NCBI GenBank assembly: GCA_964035575.1
Contig: OZ037848.1
Coordinates: 1,664,980 to 1,728,979, forward strand
Direction: 5' to 3'
Length of the DNA stretch: 64,000 bases
Source: Rhynchopus sp. YZ270_cl-10
Taxonomy: Eukaryota > Euglenozoa > Diplonemea > Diplonemida > Diplonemidae
Shown here: positions 22,154-34,665 of the stretch, one piece after another
Layout of the letters: the number at the start of each line of letters is the position of its first letter
Position numbering within the stretch: position 1 is the stretch's first letter
The notes under the pieces: generated by a model
Told to the model about the DNA's origin: nothing
What the model saw: the letters and a program-made list of their open reading frames with translations, nothing else
Databases searched by the model: none
Program-made: the position numbers and the translations under genes

Positions 22154-24015
22154 TCTAAAAAACCTTAGTTTTTTAGTTTTTACTTTAGAGGTGTGCGCCA
22201 CCCACACCCACACACACCCACACACACCCACCCTCACCATAGACCGGAAAACACCAAAAAACACAAAAAATAGTTGCACATCAGAAAAAATGTACATTTT
22301 TTGGTCGTGTTGTTTGGAGATATTGAGGCCTGAAAAACTACTTTAAGACAGTCCTAATCAAAAAATCCGAATGTTAATGACACTTGGCATTCGGCCAAAA
22401 ATCAGCTTTTTCGGCCATTTTTGCCTTAAAAACACATATAATGTGTGGTGGTCAAAAGTTCAAGATTCCTTCGCCAATTCATTTTTTGAGTACAAGTTAT
22501 ACCTGGGGAATATGGTCAGATCACTCTTCAGACCAGCTGGCGTTTGCCACAAAAACCAAAAATTTTCGACTTTTTACGCTCAGGTGTGACTGAATAAATA
22601 TGTGGGGTACGAATCATGACAAGAGTGGTCGCAATGGAAAGATGATGAACACATGGTACAGAGAGCCAAAAAATACGCTGAGAGTAACACTAGAGAAGTG
22701 CTGCAAATACTGGCGAGCGTAGGAGTGAAATTTCAGAAAAGGTCTGGATTTTCAGATTTTAATTTGGAAAACAAATTGTCCGTAATGTGTAAAAAATGGT
22801 CCCCTTTTTGTCGCGTACACGACGGTGATGTAACGGGTGTTACAAGTGGAGTTACAAGTGAGTTACATGTAACTTTTGTTACATGTAACTCACTTGTAAC
22901 TCACTTGTAACCCACCAGTTACAACCTGATTTTGCCTGTAATTCATGTATCCCACTTGTAACTCACTTGTAACTCACTTGTAACGGTTTTTCACTTGTAA
23001 CGTTACATGTAACTTCACTTGTAATGTACTGTACATCACCGTCGTGTATGTAAATATTATACGGGGGGGGGGGGGGGGGGGTTTACAAAGACAATGATTT
23101 GAGACCTATTCCGCCTCGGTGTGAATGAATATATGCACAGTACTAATCCTAGCAAGAGAGGTCGCAATGGGATATTTCGAACAAATATACTAGTGAGAAT
23201 CAAAAAAAACTGCGGATAGTAATACTGTAGGAGTGCTTAAAAAATACTGGCGAGCGTAGGAGTGAAATTTCATGACGGTTCTGGAGTTTCACGTTATAGT
23301 TTTGAAAAGATATGATCATTCGCTTCCGATAACAGAGCCTGTGGTATTGGAGGCTAGAATGTGAAGGTACTGGCACGTCATCCAGAAGTGTGACGGTCTT
23401 GGCCTGAGGGTACAAAGTTCTGGGTTGGTTACCATGGGAACTATTGTCCACACACTGTAGGTAAACACTGGATCTAATGATTCAACACTACACAGAGGTT
23501 CCGGACCAGTACTCGTCTAGTTGGCATCGGGGAAGTACAGATACAGCATAAGGATTCCCTGAGGCTTTTAAATGATGAGTATTAACAAAATCCGCAGACG
23601 AAGTACCGATCACACCTAGCTGGGCGCTAGCACACTTGGGCATGCGCCTGTCATGTTGAACAACTGTACCAGTGGTTCCCCACTTGCTACAGTGAGCGGG
23701 CGAAGCGCGAAGCGCGCACGCGAACCAGGCGTGAGCTGTCTGAAAAAGCCTCTGTTATTCCTCATTACCACACACCACCCTGCTAAAAAAAAGTGAGTTC
23801 ATGCAGATGCCAGTGTTTCATTACTTGGTACACATTAGGGGCGCGTGAAGTGCGCACACAATCCACGTGTGGAAGGTGAAGCTTTAACGTGATCCCAAAG
23901 ACTGTCATTTGAGTCTCCCTCCCAGGTACATGAAAAGATGTGTTAAAGAGCCTCTTTTCTGCCTCATTACCACACCAGCTCGCTAACCTGCTGGGAGGGT
24001 TTTTTAGCCCGTCAC
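22154..24015. mobile_element. 1.86-kb transposon-like insertion, unit 2
   Basis: Copy of 11873-13733, one base longer because the G run has 19 instead of 18 bases. Confidence 0.6.
22816..23048. mobile_element. 233-bp palindromic MITE-like element, unit 2
   Basis: Copy of 12535-12767 with both 17-bp ends intact. Confidence 0.75.
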
Positions 24016-24152
24016 CCAAATCCACTCGCACGGTCTCCTCCAAAGCAGGGTCCAAGCCCGCCCCTTAAGCCGCTCTGTACACCGAATCCCGCAAGGCGTT
24101 GTGGCGGGCGACGCGGTGTTTGGAGTAGGGGCAGCCAAAGGTGTGGTCGCCA

Positions 24153-24373
24153 GCATCCTTGCACAGCATCCTTGCACAGCATCCTTGCACAGCATCCTTG
24201 CACAGCATCCTTGCACAGCATCCTTGCACAGCATCCTTGCACAGCATCCTTGCACAGCATCCTTGCACAGCATCCTTGCACAGCATCCTTGCACAGCATC
24301 CTTGCACAGCATCCTTGCACAGCATCCTTGCACAGCATCCTTGCACAGCATCCTTGCACAGCATCCTTGCACA
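24153..24373. repeat. 13-bp minisatellite, 17 copies
   Basis: Same monomer gcatccttgcaca as in unit 1 but five copies more. Confidence 0.95.
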
Positions 24374-24416
24374 GCATTGCACAGCAACACTTGTCCTTTC
24401 TTTTTACCCTCCCTCC

Positions 24417-24759
24417 GGGGTTCATTTTTTTTTACAGGGGTTCATTTTTTTTTACAAAGGGGTTCATTTTTTTTTACAAAGGGGTTCATTTTTTTTTACA
24501 AGGGGTTCATTTTTTTTTACAAGGGGTTCATTTTTTTTTACAAGGGGTTCATTTTTTTTTACAAGGGGTTCATTTTTTTTTACAAGGGGTTCATTTTTTT
24601 TTACAGGGGTTCATTTTTTTTTACAGGGGTTCATTTTTTTTTACAGGGGTTCATTTTTTTTTACAGGGGTTCATTTTTTTTTACACAAAAAACTATGTTA
24701 AGACGAAATCCTACCGATGTGCCTACATTTACAGGGGACCATTTTTTACACATTACAAC
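24417..24759 (+). mobile_element. Short ggggttca retroposon, unit 2
   Basis: Copy of 14070-14412 with the same 30-bp flanking repeat. Confidence 0.75.
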
Positions 24760-24939
24760 ACACTTGTCCTTTCTTTTTACCCTCCCTCCCTCCCCCTTTC
24801 CTTTGTTTTATTGTGAGCCTTGTACGCCTCCACGGGGCGGTCCCTGGGCAACGGTTGAGGAGTGCAGGCCGGCGAAGCGCAAGGAGTAGTGTGTCTTGTC
24901 CTTCTTTGTTTTCGTTTTTTGGTTTTTGCTTTTTTAAAA

Positions 24940-25092
24940 ATGAGGAGGAAGGCCCTTTTGGGGGCGTTGTGGGTGGTGCTGCATGTCTGCATCAGCAACA
25001 GCAGCAGGTGCTACACCAACAGCAGCAGCAACAGCAGCAACAGCAGCAACAGCAGCAACAGCAGCAACAGCAGCAACAGCAGCAACAGCAAG

Positions 25093-25126
<34 letters not shown>

Positions 25127-25160
25127 GCAACAACAGCAACAGCAGCAACAGCAGCAACAT

Positions 25161-25201
<41 letters not shown>

Positions 25202-25246
25202 GGTGCTACACCAACAGCAGCAGCAACAACATATGCCACACCAGCT

Positions 25247-25279
<33 letters not shown>

Positions 25280-27699
25280 ACAGCAGCAACAGCAGCAACA
25301 GCAGCAACAGCAGCAACAGCAGCAACAGCAGCAACAGCAGCAACAGCAGCAACAGCAGCAACAGCAGCAACAACATAAGCTGCATCAACAGCAGTAGCAG
25401 GAGCACCAACAGCAGGAGCGGCAGCTTCCTATGCTACAACAGCTTCCTCATCAGTGGCAGGAGCCCCATTCCCCCCCTTTTTTACCCCAAAAAGAGGCCT
25501 CTTGAGCCCAACAACCCAAGCAGCTGCAGCTTTGATAGCAGCAACAAAAACGTGTGTGGAGGCAACAAAGTAAAGAACTGTTGTCATAACAACCCACACC
25601 CCCCTTCCCCCCATGATATCCCCAAAAAGAGGCAATGTATGCCCAACCACATCAGTGGCTGCAACTGTGATAGCAGCAAAAACGAAATCTTCGGAGTCCT
25701 GGGTGGGGTCCCAGTATCACCCCTGGTGTGCAGCAGCAGCAGTTCCAAAGGCCTTTACAGCAGCAGTTCCAACAGCAGGCTCTACAGCTTTTTCACCAGC
25801 AGTTCCAAAGGCTTCTGCAGCAGCGGTTCCAACAGCAGGTCCAACAGCAGGCACAACAGCAGTTTAAACAGCAGTTCCAACGGCTTCTGCAGCAGCAAGA
25901 GCGTTTCCAAAAGCAGTTCCAGCAGCAGTTCCAGCAGCAGTTCCAACAGCAGGCACAACAGCAGTTTCAACTGCAGTTCCAAAGACTTCTGCAGCAGCAG
26001 CTCCAACAGCAGGTCCAACAGCAGGCACAACAGCAGTTTCAACAGCAGTTCCAATGGCTTCTGCGGCAGCAGCTCCAACGGCGGGTCCAGCAGCGTCTCC
26101 AACAGCAGTTCCAGCAGCAGTTCCAACAGCAGGCACAACAGCAGTGTAAACAGCAGTTCCAATGGCTTCTGCAGCAGCAGTTCCAACAGCGTTTCCAAAA
26201 GCAGTTCCAGCAACAGGCACAACAGCAGTTTCATCAGCAGTTCCAAGGACTTCTGCGGCAGCAGCTCTAACGGCAGGTCCAACAGCAGTTCCAACAGCAG
26301 GCTTAACAGCAGTTTTAACAGCAGTTCCAAAGACTTCTGCAGCAGCGGTTCCAACAGCAGGTCCAACAGCGTCTCCAAAAGCAGTTCCAACAGCAGTTCC
26401 AACAGCAGGCACAACAGCAGTTTCAACTGCAGTTCCAAAGACTTCGGCAGCAGCAGCTCCAACAGCAGGTCCAACAGCAGGCTTAGCAGCAGTTTCAACA
26501 GCAGTTCCAAAGACTTCTGCAGCAGCGTTTCCAACAGCCGTTCCAGCAGCAGTTCCAGCAGCAGTTCCAACAGCAGGCACAACAGCAGTTTAAACAGCAG
26601 TTCCAATGGCTTCTGCAGCAGCAGTTCCAACAGCGTTTCCAAAAGCAGTTCCAGCAACAGGCACAACAGCAGGCACAACAGCAGTTTCATCAGCAGTTCC
26701 AAGGACTTCTGCGGCAGCAGCTCTAACGGCAGGTCCAACAGCAGTTCCAACAGCAGGCTTAACAGCAGTTTTAACAGCAGTTCCAAAGACTTCTGCAGCA
26801 GCGGTTCCAACAGCAGGTCCAACAGCGTCTCCAAAAGCAGTTCCAGCAGCAGTTCCAACAGCAGGCACAACAGCAGTTTCAACTGCAGTTCCATAGACTT
26901 CTGCAGCAGCAGTTCCAACAGCAGGTCCAACAGCAGCACCAACATCAACAGCAGACGCAGCAACAACAACTTAGGGGGTGGTGAGCGAGGTATGCTGGTG
27001 TTCGGGGTCAGCCTTGAGGGGCGAGAAGGACAGAGTGGCTGTGTGATGATGCGGGTGTGGCAAAAGGGGTGTGTACAGATAGAGTTTTGGTTCGACTGGT
27101 GGTGCAACCTCTGGGAGGTCTTCACCTCCTTGCGTCAACCTGACCCCTGCTGGGTAGTCGAGGCACCTGAGTGGGGAGTGTTTGTGTCGTTCGCGGTCCT
27201 GGATCTGTGGAAGGACAGACGCGCCCCTACCCTCAGTCATCTCATTTTGTGGCTAGTGGGCAGGAGGACCAGGAGGACGCGACGAGGACACCGGTCCTTG
27301 AACTGGACCAAGTCACAGGCGGGCAGGCTCCGTCGGCGCAAGGCGCCCTGCAATCGTCCGCCCTCTCCGGCAGCGCACCCAGTTTTCCGCAGGATCAGGG
27401 TCGCCGATGCGTTGAGAGGTGCTTTGCAGTGTGTGGCCATCTGGGTTCTGGTTTTTGTGGGGTCTGAGCTTGGGAGGTCAGCGCCACATGTTTTGGGTTG
27501 CGCGCTTTTTCGGGACGCGGAGGTGCTGGGGGTGGGTGTGCTGCGGGGACTGTGCCGCGTTCGGAGAGGATGGCGGTGGCTGGAAGGGGCGAGCGAGCGA
27601 GTGCGCCGATGGACCGGAGGGATCCGAGTGGCTGCCAGCTTGGTGAGGGCCAGTGTGATGGGGGTGGGTCAGTTGTCGGTGTGTGCAGCCGAGTTTTAA
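24940..27699 (+). CDS. Ser/Asn-rich open frame, unit 2 (truncated by retroposon)
   Basis: Same frame as in unit 1 but without the minus-strand insertion, so it is open for about 919 codons: signal-peptide-like start, Ser/Asn repeat region, GGERGMLVFG segment, basic Arg-rich region and a hydrophobic stretch (CVAIWVLVFVGSELG). It runs into the retroposon at 27694 and stops two codons later (SVCAAEF). Function unknown. Coding status is inferred mainly from in-frame continuity beyond the insertion in unit 3. Confidence 0.35.
24993..25396. repeat. CAG/AAC microsatellite, unit 2
   Basis: Copy of 14646-15049, same length. Confidence 0.95.
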
Positions 27700-29003
27700 G
27701 GGGTTCATTTTTTTTAAAAGGGGTTCATTTTTTTTAAAAGGGGTTCATTTTTTTTAAAAGGGGTTCATTTTTTTTAAAAGGGGTTCATTTTTTTTAAAAG
27801 GGGTTCATTTTTTTTAAAAGGGGTTCATTTTTTTTAAAAGGGGTTCATTTTTTTTAAAAGGGGTTCATTTTTTTTAAAAAAGGGGTTCATTTTTTTTAAA
27901 AAAGGGGTTCATTTTTTTTAAAAGGGGTTCATTTTTTTTAAAAGGGGTTCATTTTTTTTAAAAAGGGGTTCATTTTTTTTAAAAGGGGTTCATTTTTTTT
28001 AAAAGGGGTTCATTTTTTTTAAAAAAGGGGTTCATTTTTTTTAAAAAGGGGTTCATTTTTTTTTACAAAAAGGGGTTCATTTTTTTTTACAAAAGGGGTT
28101 CATTTTTTTTTACAAAGGGGTTCATTTTTTTTTACAAAGGGGTTCATTTTTTTTTACAAGGGGTTCATTTTTTTTTACAAGGGGTTCATTTTTTTTTACA
28201 AGGGGTTCATTTTTTTTTACAGGGGTTCATTTTTTTTTACAAAGGGGTTCATTTTTTTTTACAAAGGGGTTCATTTTTTTTTACAAAAGGGGTTCATTTT
28301 TTTTTACAAAAGGGGTTCATTTTTTTTTACAAAGGGGTTCATTTTTTTTTACAAGGGGTTCATTTTTTTTTACAAGGGGTTCATTTTTTTTTACAAGGGG
28401 TTCATTTTTTTTTACAAGGGGTTCATTTTTTTTTACAAGGGGTTCATTTTTTTTTACAAGGGGTTCATTTTTTTTTACAAGGGGTTCATTTTTTTTTACA
28501 AGGGGTTCATTTTTTTTTACAAGGGGTTCATTTTTTTTTACACAAAAAACTATGTTAAGACGAAATCCTACCGATGTGCCTACATGGGGCGTCCCCCGTC
28601 AGTAGTGCGCCAGATGAGGGGCACGAAGCGAAATGCGGTGAAAGGTGCAGGCCTGTTTTGCAGCAGGTCTGGAGAGTTGTGGCAACTCGTCTGCTGAGCG
28701 TGTGAAGTATCAAGGCAGAGGTTCGCTGTTCAAGTAAAACCTACCCTGGTCATCCTCTGCCTGTCTTGGTTTCTGTCGTGATTGTTTGTGTTTGTGGGCG
28801 GGATCAGATGGGTGGAGGGTGTTTACTTTGTGTTTAGCTCGGAGAAGTGGCTTACCCGCCCACTCTCTGTTATTTATTCAGTGTCATTTTTTCATTCATC
28901 CCCAAAGTTTGTAGACAGAGTCAAGACCACCTTGGCCAAAAGGGTTTTTTCACCACACTTTTCTTTTGCTTCCATTCGTGGAAGCGTTTGCTTTTCTTCT
29001 GTT
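27694..29003 (+). mobile_element. A-type retroposon with long monomer array, cut by the tandem junction, unit 2
   Basis: Copy of 18347-19656; left flank gcagccgag at 27685-27693, right end lost at the junction with unit 3. Confidence 0.9.
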
Positions 29004-30055
29004 GAGTGTGTCGGACAACGAGGAGTGGCAGGAGCAGACAAACGAGTCCATTTGGCTGACGTTGCTTGGCGAGCCACCGATCCCAGTGACAAGCCTTCCC
29101 ACGAACACTGTGAGCTTCCGAGTCCTGTGGAAGGGGGATACGCCGTTCAACTCCTCCACCATGGATATGTTCTCGGGGTCGCTGTGGTGCCAGGCTCTTC
29201 CGATGCCGCTGTCTCGCGTTCTGCCCCTGGTGACGATGCCAACAGCGAGAGAGATGCCACTGCCTTACATCCGACGCATCAGCCCGTGGAAAGGAAGCTT
29301 CGACGAAGGGTTTGATGCACAGAGGATGGTCGAAATCTTCGACGAAGTTGCGGTCCAGCCTAGTAGTGGACTGATGGGTGGTGAGCCGAGTCCAGGTGGA
29401 CTGATAGGTGGACTTATCATTGCCACCATTGGCGGGGAGATCACATCCGCGGACCCAGACTCGGATGTGACCTCGTACCCACTGCGCGATGCCACCTACA
29501 GCATCAGTGGAGCTCTGTTCTACTCAAACGAGCTGGACCCTGAAGCTGAAGAGAAGGCAAACGCAAACATGGCGAAGTGGCACGAGTCTGTGAACAACGA
29601 GGACTTTAAAAAGAATAAAAAACAAACACACGATGCAGTTTCTTGTTTTGTTTAGGAGGAAGTGGCCACTTACTTTACTTTACCGCCCACCTTTTATACT
29701 AAAACTTGAAACACCGACCTTTTTTGGTCATCATTTTTTCATTTCCTTTTTCCTTTTCCATTTTCCTGTTCATTTTATTGTCTTTATTGTTTACTCCATT
29801 CTTCCTTTTTCCTTTCTTCTATTCTCACATACAAAAAAAGACCAAGTACATAAAAGAGAAAAAAAAAACAACGAGGACGACTTCCGCTTTGTGTGGGGCA
29901 CCTTCGGGAACGTGAAGATCGAAGACGTGTGGGAGAAGTACTACGACAACCACGCAGACTTCCACAGGCTGCGCACAGCGAAGACCAGGTTTGACCCAAG
30001 GGATATGTTCAGGTCGAGCTTCACCGTTCCCCCTCTCAGCAGAGACTTGAAGTAA
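29004..30055 (+). pseudogene. Oxidase 3' half, broken, unit 3
   Basis: Copy of 19657-20708 with the same retroposon interruption, so units 2 and 3 descend from one interrupted copy. Confidence 0.9.
29605..29866 (+). mobile_element. 5'-truncated B-type retroposon in oxidase exon, unit 3
   Basis: Copy of 20258-20519 with the same 12-bp target duplication. Confidence 0.95.
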
Positions 30056-30951
30056 GCACCATGTCTCCTTTATTATTATGATTAAATGTGACTAATCACA
30101 CCATCTTCTGTTGACTTTTCCCTCCCTCCGTCAAAAAGTTGTGTGCTCCTACTTCAGGTCTCTGATGCAGGCAAGCAATCTCACCGTTGGGTCACATTTG
30201 CGTGCCTGTTTCCCAGGTACCTGCGCGCTCCATATTATGTATCATATAATGCAGCAGATTATCATCAAAAAACAAAAATGCTCAATCCCGAGAATCCCCT
30301 ACCCCTCCCTTCCTTCCTTCGATATTCTCACCCTCTTTCTCTCTCAACTGCGCGCGTGTTTTTTTCCCCTCCATTTTTTTTCTTTTTTTCCCGGGACTTT
30401 TTTTCCATTCAGCTTTGAAAATGCAACGAGTGAGACCATTTACACCGTTTCTTTTTCATTTTTCCCACTCTCTTTTCTCGCGAATTAAGGTGGTTTCCAT
30501 CCATCTTCCAAGCTTATCATGGAAACCCTGTTGTGTACACAAGGTGACCTAGCATTGCGTCACAGGTCATTTGTTGGTACCTCAAGGATTTCACGCCTTG
30601 AGCCGAAAGTGTAAGCCACCCAAAAACAGTGTTTGTTCGGGGGGTTTTTTTACCTTCCTCTACGTCAAGAGTGCTAACATTATTTTTTCTGGTTCAGAAA
30701 GGCGTGTGGCCAAACTTCTTGTGTTATGTCGTGCACATCCCAAGTGTATGCCTGCGTGTTGCTTTTTTTTTTTGTTAACTATGGACTAATGTCCAAAAGT
30801 AAAAGACCGGAGAAGTGTATCCAAGGTCATACAGCTACAAGGGTCTTTTATTTGTTTGGTGGTGTCAACGTGAGAGGGGTTTTCCCAGACAAGCAGCACG
30901 TCAGGTGTTGTTGTTTGTCCAGCGTTGTCCCATGCGAGGGTTTCTAGCCAT
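30056..30951. other. Oxidase 3' flank, unit 3
   Basis: Copy of 10428-11323; no gene seen. Confidence 0.5.
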
Positions 30952-31399
30952 GCTTGAAACCATCGTTTGAAAGATTTGATGTGTCCTGCAGATTTCAAAT
31001 ACAAAATGCAAAAAACGAAAATCGTACACCTGAACAATCAAAATAGCGTCATCATTGCCAGCATTCAAATGCCCCACCAGAATCTTCTTTTTCCTGTCTC
31101 TACATTTCCCACACAGGTTTTACTATCACTATCGACACACAACATGAAGCGTGCCCTGGCTCTTTGCTGTGCTGCTGTGTCTGTGACAGCATTGCCGCAG
31201 TTCTGTGACGACCCTCAAGCGCACCTGGAAACCCAGAGGGTCTGCATTGGGCACGCTGGTTTGTTCACAGTAACATCGATGGTCGACCCGTGTGCGCATT
31301 GTGTGGGGCACCTTCGGGAACGCGAAGATCGAAGACGTGTGGGAGAAGTACTACGACAACCACGCAGACTTCCACAAGCTGCGCACAGCGAAGACCAGG
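30952..31399 (+). pseudogene. Internally deleted oxidase pseudogene, unit 3
   Basis: Copy of 11324-11771; start codon at 31144. Confidence 0.85.
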
Positions 31400-31500
31400 C
31401 AAAGTGGGGCACACGTGGGTGATGTCCAAACAACGAGGTCCATTTTCCGCCACTCCTACTGCGAGGTAGACGTCGCCTGGCCGCTTCTTCGACTCCAAAT

Positions 31501-33362
31501 TCTAAAAAACCTTAGTTTTTTAGTTTTTACTTTAGAGGTGTGCGCCACCCACACCCACACACACCCACACACACCCACCCTCACCATAGACCGGAAAACA
31601 CCAAAAAACACAAAAAATAGTTGCACATCAGAAAAAATGTACATTTTTTGGTCGTGTTGTTTGGAGATATTGAGGCCTGAAAAACTACTTTAAGACAGTC
31701 CTAATCAAAAAATCCGAATGTTAATGACACTTGGCATTCGGCCAAAAATCAGCTTTTTCGGCCATTTTTGCCTTAAAAACACATATAATGTGTGGTGGTC
31801 AAAAGTTCAAGATTCCTTCGCCAATTCATTTTTTGAGTACAAGTTATACCTGGGGAATATGGTCAGATCACTCTTCAGACCAGCTGGCGTTTGCCACAAA
31901 AACCAAAAATTTTCGACTTTTTACGCTCAGGTGTGACTGAATAAATATGTGGGGTACGAATCATGACAAGAGTGGTCGCAATGGAAAGATGATGAACACA
32001 TGGTACAGAGAGCCAAAAAATACGCTGAGAGTAACACTAGAGAAGTGCTGCAAATACTGGCGAGCGTAGGAGTGAAATTTCAGAAAAGGTCTGGATTTTC
32101 AGATTTTAATTTGGAAAACAAATTGTCCGTAATGTGTAAAAAATGGTCCCCTTTTTGTCGCGTACACGACGGTGATGTAACGGGTGTTACAAGTGGAGTT
32201 ACAAGTGAGTTACATGTAACTTTTGTTACATGTAACTCACTTGTAACTCACTTGTAACCCACCAGTTACAACCTGATTTTGCCTGTAATTCATGTATCCC
32301 ACTTGTAACTCACTTGTAACTCACTTGTAACGGTTTTTCACTTGTAACGTTACATGTAACTTCACTTGTAATGTACTGTACATCACCGTCGTGTATGTAA
32401 ATATTATACGGGGGGGGGGGGGGGGGGGTTTACAAAGACAATGATTTGAGACCTATTCCGCCTCGGTGTGAATGAATATATGCACAGTACTAATCCTAGC
32501 AAGAGAGGTCGCAATGGGATATTTCGAACAAATATACTAGTGAGAATCAAAAAAAACTGCGGATAGTAATACTGTAGGAGTGCTTAAAAAATACTGGCGA
32601 GCGTAGGAGTGAAATTTCATGACGGTTCTGGAGTTTCACGTTATAGTTTTGAAAAGATATGATCATTCGCTTCCGATAACAGAGCCTGTGGTATTGGAGG
32701 CTAGAATGTGAAGGTACTGGCACGTCATCCAGAAGTGTGACGGTCTTGGCCTGAGGGTACAAAGTTCTGGGTTGGTTACCATGGGAACTATTGTCCACAC
32801 ACTGTAGGTAAACACTGGATCTAATGATTCAACACTACACAGAGGTTCCGGACCAGTACTCGTCTAGTTGGCATCGGGGAAGTACAGATACAGCATAAGG
32901 ATTCCCTGAGGCTTTTAAATGATGAGTATTAACAAAATCCGCAGACGAAGTACCGATCACACCTAGCTGGGCGCTAGCACACTTGGGCATGCGCCTGTCA
33001 TGTTGAACAACTGTACCAGTGGTTCCCCACTTGCTACAGTGAGCGGGCGAAGCGCGAAGCGCGCACGCGAACCAGGCGTGAGCTGTCTGAAAAAGCCTCT
33101 GTTATTCCTCATTACCACACACCACCCTGCTAAAAAAAAGTGAGTTCATGCAGATGCCAGTGTTTCATTACTTGGTACACATTAGGGGCGCGTGAAGTGC
33201 GCACACAATCCACGTGTGGAAGGTGAAGCTTTAACGTGATCCCAAAGACTGTCATTTGAGTCTCCCTCCCAGGTACATGAAAAGATGTGTTAAAGAGCCT
33301 CTTTTCTGCCTCATTACCACACCAGCTCGCTAACCTGCTGGGAGGGTTTTTTAGCCCGTCAC
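31501..33362. mobile_element. 1.86-kb transposon-like insertion, unit 3
   Basis: Copy of 22154-24015, same G-run length as unit 2. Confidence 0.6.
32163..32395. mobile_element. 233-bp palindromic MITE-like element, unit 3
   Basis: Copy of 12535-12767. Confidence 0.75.
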
Positions 33363-33499
33363 CCAAATCCACTCGCACGGTCTCCTCCAAAGCAGGGTCC
33401 AAGCCCGCCCCTTAAGCCGCTCTGTACACCGAATCCCGCAAGGCGTTGTGGCGGGCGACGCGGTGTTTGGAGTAGGGGCAGCCAAAGGTGTGGTCGCCA

Positions 33500-33642
33500 G
33501 CATCCTTGCACAGCATCCTTGCACAGCATCCTTGCACAGCATCCTTGCACAGCATCCTTGCACAGCATCCTTGCACAGCATCCTTGCACAGCATCCTTGC
33601 ACAGCATCCTTGCACAGCATCCTTGCACAGCATCCTTGCACA
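33500..33642. repeat. 13-bp minisatellite, 11 copies
   Basis: Same monomer as units 1 and 2, lowest copy number of the three. Confidence 0.95.
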
Positions 33643-33685
33643 GCATTGCACAGCAACACTTGTCCTTTCTTTTTACCCTCCCTCC

Positions 33686-34028
33686 GGGGTTCATTTTTTT
33701 TTACAGGGGTTCATTTTTTTTTACAAAGGGGTTCATTTTTTTTTACAAAGGGGTTCATTTTTTTTTACAAGGGGTTCATTTTTTTTTACAAGGGGTTCAT
33801 TTTTTTTTACAAGGGGTTCATTTTTTTTTACAAGGGGTTCATTTTTTTTTACAAGGGGTTCATTTTTTTTTACAGGGGTTCATTTTTTTTTACAGGGGTT
33901 CATTTTTTTTTACAGGGGTTCATTTTTTTTTACAGGGGTTCATTTTTTTTTACACAAAAAACTATGTTAAGACGAAATCCTACCGATGTGCCTACATTTA
34001 CAGGGGACCATTTTTTACACATTACAAC
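33686..34028 (+). mobile_element. Short ggggttca retroposon, unit 3
   Basis: Copy of 14070-14412. Confidence 0.75.
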
Positions 34029-34261
34029 ACACTTGTCCTTTCTTTTTACCCTCCCTCCCTCCCCCTTTCCTTTGTTTTATTGTGAGCCTTGTACGCCTCC
34101 ACGGGGCGGTCCCTGGGCAACGGTTGAGGAGTGCAGGCCGGCGAAGCGCAAGGAGTAGTGTGTCTTGTCCTTCTTTGTTTTCGTTTTTTGGTTTTTGCTT
34201 TTTTAAAAATGAGGAGGAAGGCCCTTTTGGGGGCGTTGTGGGTGGTGCTGCATGTCTGCAT

Positions 34262-34361
34262 CAGCAACAGCAGCAGGTGCTACACCAACAGCAGCAGCAA
34301 CAGCAGCAACAGCAGCAACAGCAGCAACAGCAGCAACAGCAGCAACAGCAGCAACAGCAAG

Positions 34362-34395
<34 letters not shown>

Positions 34396-34429
34396 GCAAC
34401 AACAGCAACAGCAGCAACAGCAGCAACAT

Positions 34430-34470
<41 letters not shown>

Positions 34471-34515
34471 GGTGCTACACCAACAGCAGCAGCAACAACA
34501 TATGCCACACCAGCT

Positions 34516-34548
<33 letters not shown>

Positions 34549-34665
34549 ACAGCAGCAACAGCAGCAACAGCAGCAACAGCAGCAACAGCAGCAACAGCAG
34601 CAACAGCAGCAACAGCAGCAACAGCAGCAACAGCAGCAACAACATAAGCTGCATCAACAGCAGTA
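34262..34665. repeat. CAG/AAC microsatellite, unit 3
   Basis: Copy of 14646-15049. Confidence 0.95.

Larger units (their letters stand above)
22053..24152 (-). mobile_element. LINE endonuclease fragment split by insertion, unit 2
   Basis: Copy of 11772-13870: pieces 22053-22153 and 24016-24152, with the 1.86-kb insertion between them. Confidence 0.85.
19657..29003. repeat. Tandem unit 2 (9347 bp)
   Basis: Second copy. Relative to unit 1 it has the B-type fragment in the oxidase (20258-20519), lacks the 16927-17915 insertion, has 17 instead of 12 minisatellite copies and one more G in the G run. Otherwise it looks nearly identical by eye. Confidence 0.9.
31400..33499 (-). mobile_element. LINE endonuclease fragment split by insertion, unit 3
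   Basis: Copy of 11772-13870: pieces 31400-31500 and 33363-33499. Confidence 0.85.
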